NCBI GenBank assembly: GCA_034670405.1
Contig: JAXDDX010000013.1
Span: 3,031,001 to 3,095,000, forward strand
Direction of reading: 5' to 3'
Length of the DNA stretch: 64,000 nt
DNA from: Hoplostethus atlanticus
Lineage: Eukaryota; Chordata; Actinopteri; Trachichthyiformes; Trachichthyidae
Positions 23,975-35,954 of the stretch are shown one piece after another. Every line of letters starts with the position of its first letter. Within the stretch, counting starts at the first letter, position 1. A program made the translations under genes and the position numbers. The notes beneath the pieces were generated by a model, which was not told the origin of the DNA, did not search any database, and saw only the letters and a list, made by a program, of their open reading frames with translations.

Positions 23975-24350
23975 CATATGGAGCTCATTCAGCACCAAAG
24001 CAGCTGTAATAGACACATTCCCTCCTCCATCTCTTTCATTTACCAGAACAGAATTGCCTCTGAATTGATTGCAAATAGTGGAATTTGACTGAAATGTATT
24101 TCTATAAATGGCTGTGAACAGACAGACAAATGAAAACACATGACCTACTGCAATTGCTGAAATTCAAATTTAGTGAATGACAACCCTTTACCATGACAAC
24201 CAATTTATGTCAAATGGATGTGCAGATTATTGGCACCCTGACATTATTACGCAGATGATGTACAATATCTGAAATAACTGGAAATTGTTTGGTCTTCACA
24301 TGTTAATCTGTTTTATTTAGCAGCACATGATCAAACAATAAGAATACAAA
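23975..24350. promoter_or_regulatory. Candidate conserved regulatory island
   Basis: About 375 bases of unique AT-rich sequence with 'attgattgcaaatagtggaa', 'atttctataaatggctgtga', 'gcaattgctgaaattcaaat' and 'gacattattacgcagatg'. It is free of microsatellites and of the dispersed families, unlike its surroundings. No reading frame of note. Confidence 0.3.
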
Positions 24351-24600
24351 TATTAAAAAAAAAGATAAGTTGTTGGTACCCTTTTCTAATACCGCCTTTG
24401 GCAATGATGACTTACAACCTACCTATTGTTGCAGTCATATGACCAACCTTAGTTTAAAAGTGTCATATGATTCTATACTCTGTGATCTTTTGACGCCTTT
24501 AGTTTTGTCTGGTTTGGGATCGATACAGTTCTGTTGCGTTAGCTTAGACTCAGTCTGGGTTTTGACTTTGATACCGGCGACCTCTAGACCACAACAGTAC

Positions 24601-25256
24601 AGCTGGACCCTGGCTGATCTGGGACGTAGGTGCTGGGCCCTGGCTGATCTGGGACGTGGGTGCTGGACCCTGGCTGATCTGGGACGTGGGTGCTGGGCCC
24701 TGGCTGATCTGGGAAGTTGGTGCTGGACCCTGGCTGATCTGGGATGTGGTGCTGGGCCCTGGCTGATCTGGGATGTGGTGCTGGACCCTGGCTGATCTGG
24801 GACGTGGGTGCTGGACCCTGGCTGATCTGGGATGTGGTGCTGGACCCTGGCTGATCTGGGACGTGGGTGCTGGACCCTGGCTGATCTGGGATGTGGTGCT
24901 GGACCCTGGCTGATCTGGGATGTGGATGCTGGACCCTGGCTGATCTGGGACGTGGGTGCTGGGCCCTGGCTGATCTGGGATGTGATGCTGGACCCTGGCT
25001 GATCTGGGATGTGGTGCTGGACCCTGGCTGATCTGGGATGTGGTGCTGGACCCTGGCTGATCTGGGATGTGGTGCTGGACCCTGGCTGATCTGGGATGTG
25101 GTGCTGGACCCTGGCTGATCTGGGATGTGGTGCTGGACCCTGGCTGATCTGGGATGTGGGTGCTGGACCCTGGCTGATCTGGGATGTGGGTGCTGGACCC
25201 TGGCTGATCTGGGATGTGGTGCTGGACCCTGGCTGATCTGGGACGTGGGTGCTGGA
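24601..25256 (+). repeat. 29/30-bp minisatellite, about 22 units
   Basis: The unit is 'ctggaccctggctgatctgg' followed by 'gacgtgggtg' (30 bp) or 'gatgtggtg' (29 bp). The two length classes are interspersed, which shifts frames repeatedly. Minus-strand frames of 279 and 227 codons (QISQGPAP / PRSARVQH / IPDQPGSS peptides) are open only because the unit lacks stops. No gene is proposed. G-rich on the + strand. Confidence 0.95.
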
Positions 25257-26187
25257 CATCGGTCCACAGAGCATTTAGGATTAAGGGTTTGTCCAGGTGG
25301 GTCTTGGCATTATTTAGAAGTGATACAAATCCTATTTTTTAGATGTTGTATGAAGTGAATATCTTGCTCTTGTGTCACACCATATATTTCATCCAAATTT
25401 CATTAGGGTGATAATAAGAAGAATAAAATATACTCATGCATACCTGCTTGTTGCATGAGAGTCAATTCAGGTTACTGTGGGACCCACATCGCAAAAATTT
25501 TTCGTATTGTCCTTTAAAATGGCATGCTTTATTTTCATTGATACCATGCTTTGTCATCTGCCGTATCAACAGTTGTCGCAATGTGTGTGTGTGTGTGTGT
25601 GGTGTCTAGACAGGAGAAGCCTAATCTATTTTCCATGTACCCATCCAGTCCTGTTGGGGCCTTTGAATGGCAGATAAACAGAGCGGGGCTGAGGCTGAGG
25701 CTTCATCAAGAGGATTAATTCTCAGAGTCTTATCTCCAGAGGAGCCTCTCTGCCTCCTCTCTCTCGTTTCCTTCCCTATAGGCATCGAGGACTCTCACCG
25801 CTCACTACAGAGTTCACTCACAGTTCACACACTTTACTGTACAAACCGCTGCCACACACACACACACATAATCACACAGCGCACATCTGGATTCGTGCAA
25901 CCTTTGTGGGCGTGTGAGTGGATGCTGGGTTGGGATGGCACCGCAACGCAGCTACAAAGAAAGTGCATTTGCTGGACTGGGAGATGTTTTCTGGGTGGAT
26001 TAGTGTCAGAGGGAATAAACACAGACAATGCATGCAAACAGATGAATTATTAGGAAGGGAGAGAATAGGGGAAATATAATGAAATAACACAAATACAACT
26101 GGTTTAAGTGGTTGGAGGGTGTGCAGGCTAGTGCCAGGAAGAGTGTCACTGTGTTACTATTTGTATATGAAATCTACATTATTGTCA
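25257..26187. other. Non-coding; possible regulatory island
   Basis: GT array at 25580-25601. Island 25655-25765 (ggcagataaacagagc, gaggattaattctcag, tcttatctccag) has paired GATA-type sites and a GGATTA site. AC run at 25853-25868. No gene. Confidence 0.4.
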
Positions 26188-26637
26188 GTTAGAGTTCGAG
26201 ATGGTATTACTGATATTATAGGATTGAAGCTGCTAATTACATTAAACTGAAAGTTAGATGTTTTTCTGCATGTTGACTGAAATCCTGACCCCAGACTGAA
26301 CAGGTTTTTGAAGGCCGATTGAAGCTTTGGATTGAAGCTGCCAGCAATTGGCCCATATTTTGTGCCAACATTCAATATCTTTAAATTTGACAATTTTCAT
26401 GCCAAAAAAATGACAAGTATTCAGTGTTTCCTGCAGAATTGTATTCTTGTGAGGGTGGAAAAGCCTCTGAAACCTTGGATGATGGTGAAGAAACACTGGA
26501 ATCCAATCAAAATGTCATGTTAAGGGCAATTAGACACGATAAATATGTGATTAAACTGCATCAGATCCATCGTATCAGAGGTGGACCACTCTGATACCAC
26601 TCTAATAAAAGGCGAACCGACATGCCGGTCCAACCCG
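26188..26637 (+). repeat. Family A dispersed repeat, copy 7 (with extra left-end fragment)
   Basis: A partial left end at 26188-26240 ('agagttcgagatggta', 'attataggattgaagctgct') is followed at about 26295 by a fuller copy: 'caggtttttgaaggccgatt', 'tttgtgccaacattcaatat', 'ttgacaattttcatgcc', 'gagggtggaaaagcctctga', 'atcgtatcagaggtggacc'. The right end is 'catgccggtccaaccc'. Two left ends in tandem suggest a nested or duplicated insertion. Confidence 0.75.
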
Positions 26638-27164
26638 AACACGCAACCCTCGCATTCTTACAGTTGCGACTGATTGAGCCGTTTGCCTTTAAACACAACA
26701 AAGTCACAGATGCACACAGCGTGCCTTCACACCAACACACAATTTGAAAGTCTAGCTAGACGACGGTGCCGCCGGTGATTAGGCAGGCGGTGGTTGTGCG
26801 TCGGTGATGTGTGTAATCAGCGGCAGACTAAACCGACCGGCCGCCTTGGAGTGGAGACCGCGAGAGGAAGCACGCTAATAACTGTGATTGCAACAAACAG
26901 CTGCCGCAAACCCGAGCCCGGTCCACCAGCTCCAGTTCCTCATCCTTTCATCTACCCTCATCATCATCACCATCATCATCATCATCTACCTCTTATGGCT
27001 CCCTCTTCATCCTTTCCTCTCCTCTCTCCCTCCTTCTTTCTTCTCTTTGGAATTTATTTGGTTTTATTCTTTTTTAAATAATTCTATGCATTTGCCCTTT
27101 CGTATTTATTTTTTTTCTTCTTTATTTATTGCTCACATGTTTATTCTTTTTATTTGTAAGTATG
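26638..27164. other. Non-coding; (CAT)n
   Basis: (CAT)n-type array at about 26957-26985, then a T-rich stretch to 27160. Open frames of 95 and 123 codons cover the array and are histidine- or isoleucine-rich artefacts. Confidence 0.5.
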
Positions 27165-27590
27165 TTGCCAATATATCAGGCTGGCCTTTTATTAAATATC
27201 AGATATCAGCCAGCCATTGCCGATATGATGCAGGCTCCTCTACGACCACAGCTGCATGAAAACTGTAAAAACCTGCAATGAAATTTTTATTTGCACATTT
27301 TATTTATTCATTTAATTCAATGATGTTCAATAATGTTTTTGTGAATTAATTCTCTGTGTAAAAGCCATAATGTATCCCAGAGTTTCCCGTTTTTCTCCAT
27401 TCAACAGGGATGTGGGTCACCCTGTCAAACAATTTCATCATCCTGGGTGTCAGTGGAGAGTTTTAGTGTCCCATGCTAGTGTGAATGCTGTTTCAGAGGC
27501 TTTTCCCCCATGACAAAGGATACAATCTCGGGGGGGAAAATCCAAAAATATTGGTATTGGCCTTTAATAACCCATATCAGTCTAACCATA
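27165..27590 (-). repeat. Family A dispersed repeat, copy 8
   Basis: Reverse orientation: 'ggccttttattaaatatcag', 'aaaacctgcaatgaaa', 'cagtggagagttttagtgtc', 'aatgctgtttcagaggcttt', 'ccaaaaatattggtattggc', ending at 'atatcagtctaacca'. Confidence 0.75.
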
Positions 27591-27704
27591 TTTACTGTTA
27601 GCGTTATTGTGTACTCTCTTCTCTCTCTTTTCCATCTTCCTATGTCCTCTCTCTCTCTCCTCTCATGATGAGGGCGAGGGTTAGCTGACTACATGTGTGT
27701 TGTG

Positions 27705-27740
<36 letters not shown>

Positions 27741-28384
27741 TAGCCGTGAGGCGGGCAGCTGACGATAATCTCTCGGAGGGGTCGGTGTCGTGGTTGTCAC
27801 GGCGATCTTCCCGGGGCTGATGTTTGCTGACGGCTGGTGTCACCATTGCTTTCCATCACTGAGCCCACTGATGGCTCTCATTTCATTGTGTGTGTGTGTG
27901 CGTGTGTGTGTGTGTGTGTGGGCGGTTTCCATATGGTGTATAATTGTGTGTGTGTGTGTGTGTGTGTATTAAATCACCTGTACGTGACGCTACACAGCAC
28001 ATATTAGGTAGTAACCCATATTTGAATTGTGCATCGCAACTGCTAGCAACAACTCAACGTTTTATTGTTCATATTTTCATCTTCGTCCTGTGAACAAAAG
28101 CTGATCCCCCTTTTTAGAAGTACTTCCTCGAGGCCCGAGAGCCAACGACACACTCTTCAACCCAGACATCAGTGGATATAGTTCCCAGAGTTCACACCCC
28201 CGAGCTGCACTCCCAGAGCACATATTTATTTCTGCTGGCTGTAAAATAACAGCTTGTCCGGCCTCAACAATGAATGAATGAATAATAAACAAGTTCACGA
28301 GTGCAATTTATTTTCAATGATGAGTTTTCTGATTAAATTAGACAAGTTTGTTTCGCTCTCAGCGGGCTTATCTGCTTGCTTGCT

Positions 28385-28421
<37 letters not shown>

Positions 28422-29178
28422 TTTGACTTGCCTGCAGATGGCAATGTGTTACATTTCTATAACAGTCTCTCTTCCCTCTCGAGCGCTGCTGGTGCTGCTT
28501 CTCCTCCTGCGGCTCAGGCTGGTTTGCGCGACTCCCGCTCAGAGTCATCGCTGCCTGAATGGACTGAGGAGGAGGAGAGGAAGAAAAAAAAAAAAGAGAA
28601 AAAGAGATGGGTGTACTTTGCATTTCAATGACTTTTCCCTCTCTCTTTCTTTAACTTTATTTTGAGCGCTGTGAATCGAGACGAGTCGAGCAGGAAGTGA
28701 AAGCTTGTAGCGTATTGTGAGAGCGCCTGGTTAAAAGGTGTGACACGCCGTAATGGGAGGGAAAAAATGCAATAAACGTCTCTCTTATCCGCTGTCCCTC
28801 GCTCTCCTCCCCCCTCTCTCTCTCTCTCTCTCTCTCTCGCCTTAATTCCTCCCTGGAAATTTGACTCTTTTGAGTCCATGAGCGTTATACCGTTTGTCGG
28901 CGTCTAGAGCGATCTGTCATCTTTTCAGCCGAGCCCATACGGCGTTTTATCCGCAGAGAGAGAGAGAAAGAAAGAAAGAAAAAATAGAGAGAGAGAGAGA
29001 GGAGAAAAAGCTGATGGATAGAGACAGACAGAGACAGAGGGACCATATGGAGTTTCATAGTTTTAGATTTCTCTCACAAATGCTCTTCTCAAACTGACTT
29101 GTGTTGTTTTTATTACTCATGACAGAAGTAAACAGCTGGTGTGTGAGCGGAGAGTCTGGATTTCTGTCTGCTGTAGGC

Positions 29179-29215
<37 letters not shown>

Positions 29216-29260
29216 ATATGCTAGCGTAGGCATTAAGTATGGGCTCTGCATACCTGTGCA

Positions 29261-29296
<36 letters not shown>

Positions 29297-30602
29297 CGAT
29301 TCTGAATGCATTCCACCACTCTGTTTATGGGTTGTGCAGCGTGAGAAGTGTGTGAAAGAGCGAATGCTACACACTTAGCAGCCATGTCCAATTGAAATAG
29401 ATTGGAGCCATGGAGGCAGGGTAAGTGGGTGTGTATGCAGTCCTGGTGTAATCTCCGTACTCCACCTAGCCAGTCTGTTCTCTCGCTTTCTCTTTAAATA
29501 TAATGAGATCAATAGCCTCATGGGCCCCTGCGGAAAATAAAGAAAGAATCAGAAAACGAAAGAATGAGCGTTTGTCTTTCGCTAGAATTTCTTATTTTTT
29601 TTTTGCAGGTTCTGCAATCCGTGATCTTGTCCTCCCTTGACCCCGTCACTGCATCGAGTTCATCCAGCCTCGAATCTTTGTGTGCCATCAGGTATTAGCA
29701 TTATCAATGTTTTATTTATTATAGTGTTCAACTGGCTCCGCCCCCCCGACTGGAGATGGGCGGAGCCATCGAAGAGCGAGATCCTCCACCTCTAAAGACC
29801 CTCTGTCACCAAGACCCCGGCGTCACTCTCCAACGTTAGCTAGCTAGCAGGCTAATGTCCAATGTGTTGTCAAATGGACGTCAGAGATGACCACGCCCCC
29901 ACCCAGACACAGACACGCCCCCTTGTTCTTCCTTCTTCTTTTTCAAAAGTACCTGCTGAGAACCAGTACGATTGTTTTTTTCTTTTTTCCTTATTACAAA
30001 AAGGTCAATTAGCTTGAGCTGCCATACGTTATTGTGAACAACCTACACGTCCTCTACCAATGCCAACAAGTATTTCCTCTGGTCTAGAAAACACGTAAAT
30101 ACCTCATATTTCTGACACTTACTCCTCGTTAATTCTTCAGTTGATCAAAACGGTGACATTATTTTCAACGGTGATTTATCATCTAACTCTTCTCAAGGTA
30201 TAATCACTGCTTATCCTCTTTTAAGCGGCTTACTCAAACTTAACTGAGCAAAATGTTTCAAAATACCAGTTTATTGTCACGTTTTGATTGCTTACCATTC
30301 ACGTGCGCTCCAACTCCACGTGCGCGCCTTCCTCCCCTTAATTAATTAACAGGCGGTAACAGAAAAGGTCACCTAATTGACCAGCGAAGCTCCATTCAAA
30401 ATGATGTCATTAACCTAATGATAAATACAATGATTAAGGAATGTTTGATATTATAAATGATATTAAATATTAAATATTGATATTAAAAATTATTTGAACA
30501 TCATCACTAAAACGAACACAAAGAAGCCTTGACGTTTTTCTTTTTACTTTAATTTCATGTCACCATTGCACTGAGCTAATTTAACTGCAGCTACCAGTTC
30601 CA
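27591..30602. other. Non-coding; dense GT/CT arrays, small hairpin, possible islands
   Basis: GT arrays at about 27704-27738, 27886-27920, 27944-27967, 28387-28420, 29180-29211 and 29264-29295; A13 at about 28586-28597; CT array 28815-28839; GA/GAAA-rich 28957-29005. A perfect 10-bp stem hairpin (GGCTCCGCCC/GGGCGGAGCC, loop 14) at 29734-29767. Islands 28080-28290 and 29370-29545 are repeat-free. AT-rich DNA at 30360-30500. No gene is supported. Confidence 0.45.
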
Positions 30603-30746
30603 CCCTATTGATCAATTCCACAATAAACATGTAGTCAAACAAACTGCATCATATCCATCATATCAGAGGTGGATGCCGCTGACTGCCTGATATCAGATTT
30701 TTAATAAAAGTCCAATATCAGCCCGATATATCAGACTAATCCTAGT
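30603..30746 (+). repeat. Family A dispersed repeat, copy 9 (right half)
   Basis: Only the distal part: 'tattgatcaattccacaata', 'catcatatccatcatatcag', 'aggtggatgc', 'gatttttaataaaagtccaa' and the end 'gatatatcagactaatccta'. Confidence 0.7.
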
Positions 30747-30912
30747 TTTATAGCGATATTATGGCTGCTGCTGCTGCTGCTGCGAGTTTTTCTCCATTGT
30801 TATTTAGCTCTAAATGAATGCAGCAGCATCCGGACTGAGATGTACCATTGATGGGATTTGATGTTTTTTTCTCTCTCTTTGACTGACAGGCCCCGGCTAA
30901 CTCTCTCCCTTT

Positions 30913-30946
<34 letters not shown>

Positions 30947-31105
30947 CCTCACTCTCTCTCTGCCGAGGACAGACATTTCAGAAATAGTAACAGGATCGCT
31001 GCTCTAGTGGGGAGATGCACACGGCTGATCTTTATTCATAGTTTCATCTGACGACATTCCACGGCAAGAGGTAATATCCTCTGGGTCAGGAGAGGGCTGC
31101 CTGGG

Positions 31106-31143
<38 letters not shown>

Positions 31144-32624
31144 ACACACGACTTGTTTTGTCCCAGTCGCCAACTGATGAAATACAGTCACCAACAAACA
31201 TTCATCTGCAAAATGTTTTGGAGTTTTATTTGAAGCACACACGGAAAGCGAAGAGTATTGTAGAAGAGGGTGAGAAATGGCGCCCTCAGATATTACCGAT
31301 GCTCATGATTCACTCGTCCGGCTTGACACCGCCGGCACACGTCGTCAGTGAGCTTGTCTTATCACAATAGGATGGCACGTGGGTTTTTGAAGGCCCGTAC
31401 TGAAATGTGCTGATTGAAGATGACAATAGAGGCTTTGCTTGTGCGTCACAAATCTCCCAGCAACTGTCTGGTGCCATCGTGGAGGTCCACTTCAGAATTG
31501 GCTGTGAACAAATAACTAAAACTAAATATATAAGAACTGGGCTAAAAGAGAGATACCTGACAGGGATTGCTGTGATGCAGGTGGAGATCGATGCCTCACC
31601 ACTCCCACCAAGTCCTAGACCTTCAGTGAAAAAGACTGAAAAATATATATATATTTTAAATTAGTAAATTAAATATAGTATAGATAGTGAGTAAAGTGTA
31701 TAATCTGCAATAAAATGTAGATTAAAATTGTTCTATGTTGTAGAAAGTTACTGATAGGACACGTTTCTGGTCTGGGATCTTTGCTCATTGACTCTCGTTC
31801 TAAGTTGGACATGCGCAGTTAGCTGCTCTTCAATAAAAGCGATAGGAGCTTTTATCTGAATGCTGCTAATTTACACACCACCCACCACTGGGTGGCAGCA
31901 GAGATCATGTGGCTCACGGTACGTCCGACATAAAGCATTCCAGAATGAGTCGTTGCGCGAGTTGGAAGAGTCTTGAAGCAGACGGAGGTTGCTAATAGGC
32001 TAGCTAGCATGGAGAGAGAAGATCAGAGAAGTCAGTGAAAGAAACTACTTCTGAGAGAAAACATTGAAGAGAAGCTAAGAGTCAAAGAGCTTGAACCTGA
32101 CAGCCTGACATGATTCAACATATGGTAGGATTCCACCATAACACATTTTAGTACACAAGATAATTAGAAAGAATTTGAACTAATTTCATGATAACAAATT
32201 TTCATTCAGCTGAGCAATTAGATATGAAGGTTTTTTCATTAATTCAAACATATTGGTGTGATACCTTTAGTACATGTTTGTGATTTTTGGCTCAGCTCCC
32301 CTGGAGGAAACTGAACCAGCTGCCACTGGTTCTCAGTAAAAGTAAATAATGTGATAGGGTAGATTTGTTTCCAAATGTAGGTTACAGTGACTCAGTAAAC
32401 TGTCTTGTCTTTAGCCCTAGTCTCTTCTCTAAAACACTCTGACTTGGAGCTGGAGAAGAGTCAGTTAACGTGAACAAACAGTTAGCTAGCTAACTAGCCA
32501 GCAGGCTAATTTAGCAAAGCAACCAACGTTAATGTCAACATTTAGCCACTAGCCTCTCTATACAAGCTGAGGACCTCCAATATGGCGGCAGAGGGTGTGT
32601 TACTTTACTAATAAGTAAAGTAAA
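30747..32624. other. Non-coding; CTG7, CT and AC arrays, family A left-end fragment
   Basis: (CTG)7 at 30763-30783, CT array 30917-30942, (AC)16 at 31109-31140. A family A left-end fragment ('gggtttttgaaggcccgtac', 'gattgaagatgacaata') at 31380-31430. 31740-32520 is unique, with no domain-bearing frame. The 85-codon frame at 31407-31664 begins in the family A fragment and is treated as chance. Confidence 0.45.
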
Positions 32625-32870
32625 GTAGTAATATTTTGTTCTTATATTCATTGTTAAATTTGACCAGTTTTTTGGCAGGAAAATCCCCAAAATTAGAGGG
32701 ATTGGGTGTTTCTTTTCTTGCCATATTCTATTCATGGTGGAGAATGCACTGAAACAGCTTTTACACCACAGGACACTAAAACTCTCCATTGAAAGCCAGA
32801 CTAATGAAATTCTTTCAGGTGGGTTTCATAAGTTTTACAGACGTGCATCATATTGGTCTAAAATCCTAAC
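32625..32870 (+). repeat. Family A dispersed repeat, copy 10 (degenerate)
   Basis: It keeps 'tgttaaatttgaccagtttt', 'gaaacagcttttacaccaca' and 'actaaaactctccattgaaa', then 'agactaatgaaattctttca' and 'catcatattggtctaaaa'. Ends are eroded. Confidence 0.6.
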
Positions 32871-33485
32871 AAAAGATAAATGATCCCTGTGGGTAAATTG
32901 GGTCATTGCAGTAGCAAACAGCAATAGGATACAGTAAGATATTTAAACATAGTGCAACAATTTCACCACTAGACTGTTTTAAGTGGAGATGTGCAAATGA
33001 AAAGTATGAAAAAATTAGGAGAGTGTGCAAAATAACACCAGTAGAACAAACTGAGACAAAGAAAAAACTAATGAAAAATATGTATGACATATATGAAGAT
33101 ATGTGCAATATATATCAAATAATATGAGAACATGTAGACAACAAAATGTGCAAAATCTTGAGTCAAAATGCATTTATACATCAGAAAGCATTGTATCTTG
33201 TGCTTTTCTTTTGGAAACAGGCGATACACACAACACACACTTCCATTTGTCTGTTTGCTCAACTAATGCTGTCACCATTTGGGCTGTGCAGTCTTTCCTT
33301 CATGAGTCGTGAGTGATTTAGCCCTGAGAAGCAGAGTGCTCTCTCAGACCAGTCAGAGCCACTCAGTGCTCAGCGGCAGGCGAGAGGATGGGACACTCCG
33401 CTGTCGCCTCTAAACCTCGTACGTCCAAACGCTTCACTGGTTTTCATTTACACACTTGAAACTGAAAGTTTCTGGTTTCCCACGT

Positions 33486-33870
33486 GTTGAGGAAAATCGA
33501 TGGCCCTAGGACCCTAGCTAGATATGGGAACATATTCATCCATATTTGTGTGGTATCCAGGCAAAATATTGCGATAGAATCAGTTCAGGTTAAGGTCTTC
33601 CCACATTATATATGTAATCAATCAGAGGTGGACCACACTGACTGGACCAGATCAGATATTTATATTACATAAAACATATTTTTTGTTAAGAAAAGGTTAT
33701 GAATTATTATTATATGCTATAAAGTATATATAATATATTTTAGGGTTTCATTGCAGGTTTTACAGACTACCACTGGTGATCAGGTTGGAACCTGCATCAT
33801 ATTGGTGCTGGACAATACTGACATCTGATTTTTAGTCGGCCCAATATATCATCAAAGCAAGTGTAAAAAA
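33486..33870 (+). repeat. Family A dispersed repeat, copy 11 (degenerate, rearranged)
   Basis: Blocks of the distal half are present: 'gaatcagttcaggttaaggt', 'cttccca', 'atcagaggtggaccacactg', 'tttcattgcaggttttacag', 'ggaacctgcatcatattggt', 'gacatctgatttttagtcgg', 'cccaatatatca'. An AT-rich insertion (33665-33745) separates them. Confidence 0.6.
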
Positions 33871-34559
33871 ACGTTTTTTTGCGATACTGATGACATTTTT
33901 ACCCAAAATTTCCATTTCCATTCAGCCTTTCTAATTTAAGTCACAATTTGCATTAAAGTACTTGGATGGACGCCGACCTCTTGTGGACAAGTGACTTGCC
34001 TCAGCAGCGCTCAGCTCCTCTCCTGGACTGCAGCCGGGCGACAGTATTTACCCAACAGCTAATGGCCTGGAGGTCAAGGGTCGCACACTCTCACGTCTCC
34101 ACTGCGCCCTCTCTCTCTGACCTCGTCTCATGGCCGTTCAGGTAATTCTAGACAACCCCACTGGCATTAACTGCACATACACACAAAAGTGCCAGTCTGT
34201 GCACACACACACACACACAGATGCTTACACTCCCGCAGAATCGTATGCATGCAAGCCCGCACATATAAATGCAGACACGCGCGTTCGGCTGTACACCCAC
34301 CTGACACACACACCCTATAAAACATTCATACACACACAGCGAATGCATCCTCTTCATATATGCATGATAGAGGAGATAAAGCAGAAAGGTCAATTCCATT
34401 AGACGATCACCTTTTAATGTCACATCGCCTGGAAAGAGCAACTGCGACCTTCCCAGTCTCACATCGCAGTGTAATCAGACCACGGCAATCCATCCTAGAG
34501 GCTCGGGCCATTTCAGACGCCTGCACTCACTGGTTTCAGACCGATACAGCTCTCTGACG
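33871..34559. other. Non-coding; AC-rich stretch and candidate regulatory island
   Basis: An interrupted AC/CATAC-rich stretch covers 34165-34345. Island 34355-34520 (gtcaattccattagacgatc, accttttaatgtcacatcgc, gcagtgtaatcagaccacgg) is free of repeats and has a regulatory-like texture. No gene. Confidence 0.4.
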
Positions 34560-35045
34560 ATATACTGGGCCGGTATTCGCCTTTTATTAAAAATCAGTGT
34601 CTTCCACCTCTGATATGATGGAGGTTCCTCACTCTGTTTACCCTTCAGGACTGTCAGACTGTAAAACCTGCAATGAAACCTGCCAACCCATAATGTCAGT
34701 AATATTGGTTTCAATAGTTTTAGTGTCCTGTGGTTGTCCATCTCTGATGTGATGAGGAAGATTTTGACATTTTGATCAGATTCCACACAAGTATGCATGA
34801 ATATAATGTAGTAGTAGTAGTAGTAGTAGTAGTATCATCATTATTATTATCTTGGGTTTGAATGCTTTTCCATCCTGCCAATAATAAAAATCTGGGGGAA
34901 ACACTTTTTTTGGCATGAAACTGATCAGATATTGAAAAAAGATCAGAGAGATATTGAATATCAGCGCAAACATGGGCTATCAGCAGCTTCAATCCAAAAA
35001 CATCGGTATCAGTCTCGATATTGATGTCGATATGGGTCGGGCCCT
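34560..35045 (-). repeat. Family A dispersed repeat, copy 12 (near full length)
   Basis: Reverse orientation over about 485 bp: 'gatatactgggccggtattc', 'gccttttattaaaaatcagt', 'taaaacctgcaatgaaacct', 'ggtttcaatagttttagtgt', 'gaatgcttttccatcctgcc', 'ctatcagcagcttcaatcca', 'cggtatcagtctcgatattg', 'gatatgggtcgggcc'. A (TAG)9 array at 34808-34834 has grown inside it. Confidence 0.75.
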
Positions 35046-35946
35046 GCAGTGGTCCACTCTACTATACTGGTCCATCGTCACCGCCGCCACCCGCCGCGTA
35101 GATGAAGCCTATTTTAATACCACTTCCTGGCAGCCGGCCTGTTGTTGGGAATGATTGGCTAGACCTCTGAATGGCCCTGATTGGCTGATGTCAGAGTGAA
35201 TTTTCTGAGGCTAATCCCTTTCAAACACAGACAGACAAAGACACATGCGTTCGCGCGCACACAAACATACACACACACACACACACACACACGAATGCAA
35301 ACACAGGTGTTTTCTCTGTATGCCCGCCACATTGTCTGAATGTTAATTACATGCAGGAGGCATCTGGGCCCGTCCGCTGCTAATCCTCTTTTAATTATAT
35401 GTGTCCTCACAATGACACAAGGTTTACAATGGTGATTACAGCCATATTAGACAGTGGAAAATAGGTAGGGTCCACGTCAAGGGAAATGGCAATCACCGTA
35501 AAGCAAATAAGAGTGTTTGTTTGCCCATGCGTTGTTGTGGCGGCAGTGTGTACACGTGTTGGCGCCGTTGTTTACCTTCATATCTATATCTCTTAATCTG
35601 TCGACATAGCACACGCGTGTCCGACGTTCAAGTACGCTCTACCTGTTTGCTTACACATGGCGTGCAGGGATGCAGCGCGCGGGGGGGTAAACCCACTTGA
35701 ACTCAGTGTGCCCACGTTTTTATTTGCAAAATAAGAGTTTAGCCACTTTTTCAGGCTGACAAAAATCTGGAATTCATAGTGTATATCATAGTGAGTAGCG
35801 TCAAACTGATGTTAGTTACAGGAGGATAGGGTCTTTCAAGGGGGGAAAAAGACAAAAATGAATGCTTTTCTGCACAAAAAAAAATATTTTTTTGTTGTAT
35901 TTGTGGTTGATCATTGAGTGGAGGTCATCGTTTAGCCAAATTGATC
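35046..35946. other. Non-coding; AC array and candidate regulatory island
   Basis: AC array at about 35270-35292. The island at 35325-35530 is listed separately. G8 run near 35681-35687. No gene. Confidence 0.45.
35325..35530. promoter_or_regulatory. Candidate conserved regulatory island
   Basis: A unique block with 'tgaatgttaattacatgcag', 'ctaatcctcttttaattata', 'ggtttacaatggtgattaca', 'gccatattagacagtgg' and 'aatggcaatcaccgtaaagc'. TTAATTA, TAATCC, GGTGATTA and CCATATTAGA-like cores lie within 150 bases, typical of developmental enhancers. There is no open frame and no repeat. Conservation was not tested. Confidence 0.4.
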
Positions 35947-35954
35947 ATGTTTGT

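Larger units (their letters stand above)
22089..24600. other. Non-coding; includes family C repeat and possible regulatory islands
   Basis: Apart from the family C copy (22925-23110) there is no recognised element. Simple sequence: (ATC)n at about 22822-22838, G-run at about 23590-23597, AC arrays at about 23734-23770, CT-rich 23788-23850, CAC-rich 23878-23950. Islands 23590-23710 and 23975-24350 are described separately. No gene. Confidence 0.45.

Noticed and set aside
21388-25256. CRISPR-like spaced repeats
   Set aside because: Both arrays are head-to-tail minisatellites without unique spacers, in a vertebrate genome.
24435-25274. 279- and 227-codon minus-strand open frames
   Set aside because: Both come from the 29/30-bp minisatellite; the mixed unit lengths shift the frame repeatedly, which a real repeat protein would not tolerate.
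29395-29425. ATGGAGGCAGG followed by GTAAGT, a possible tiny coding exon
   Set aside because: Only three codons before the donor and no promoter-like leader; chance occurrence is likely.
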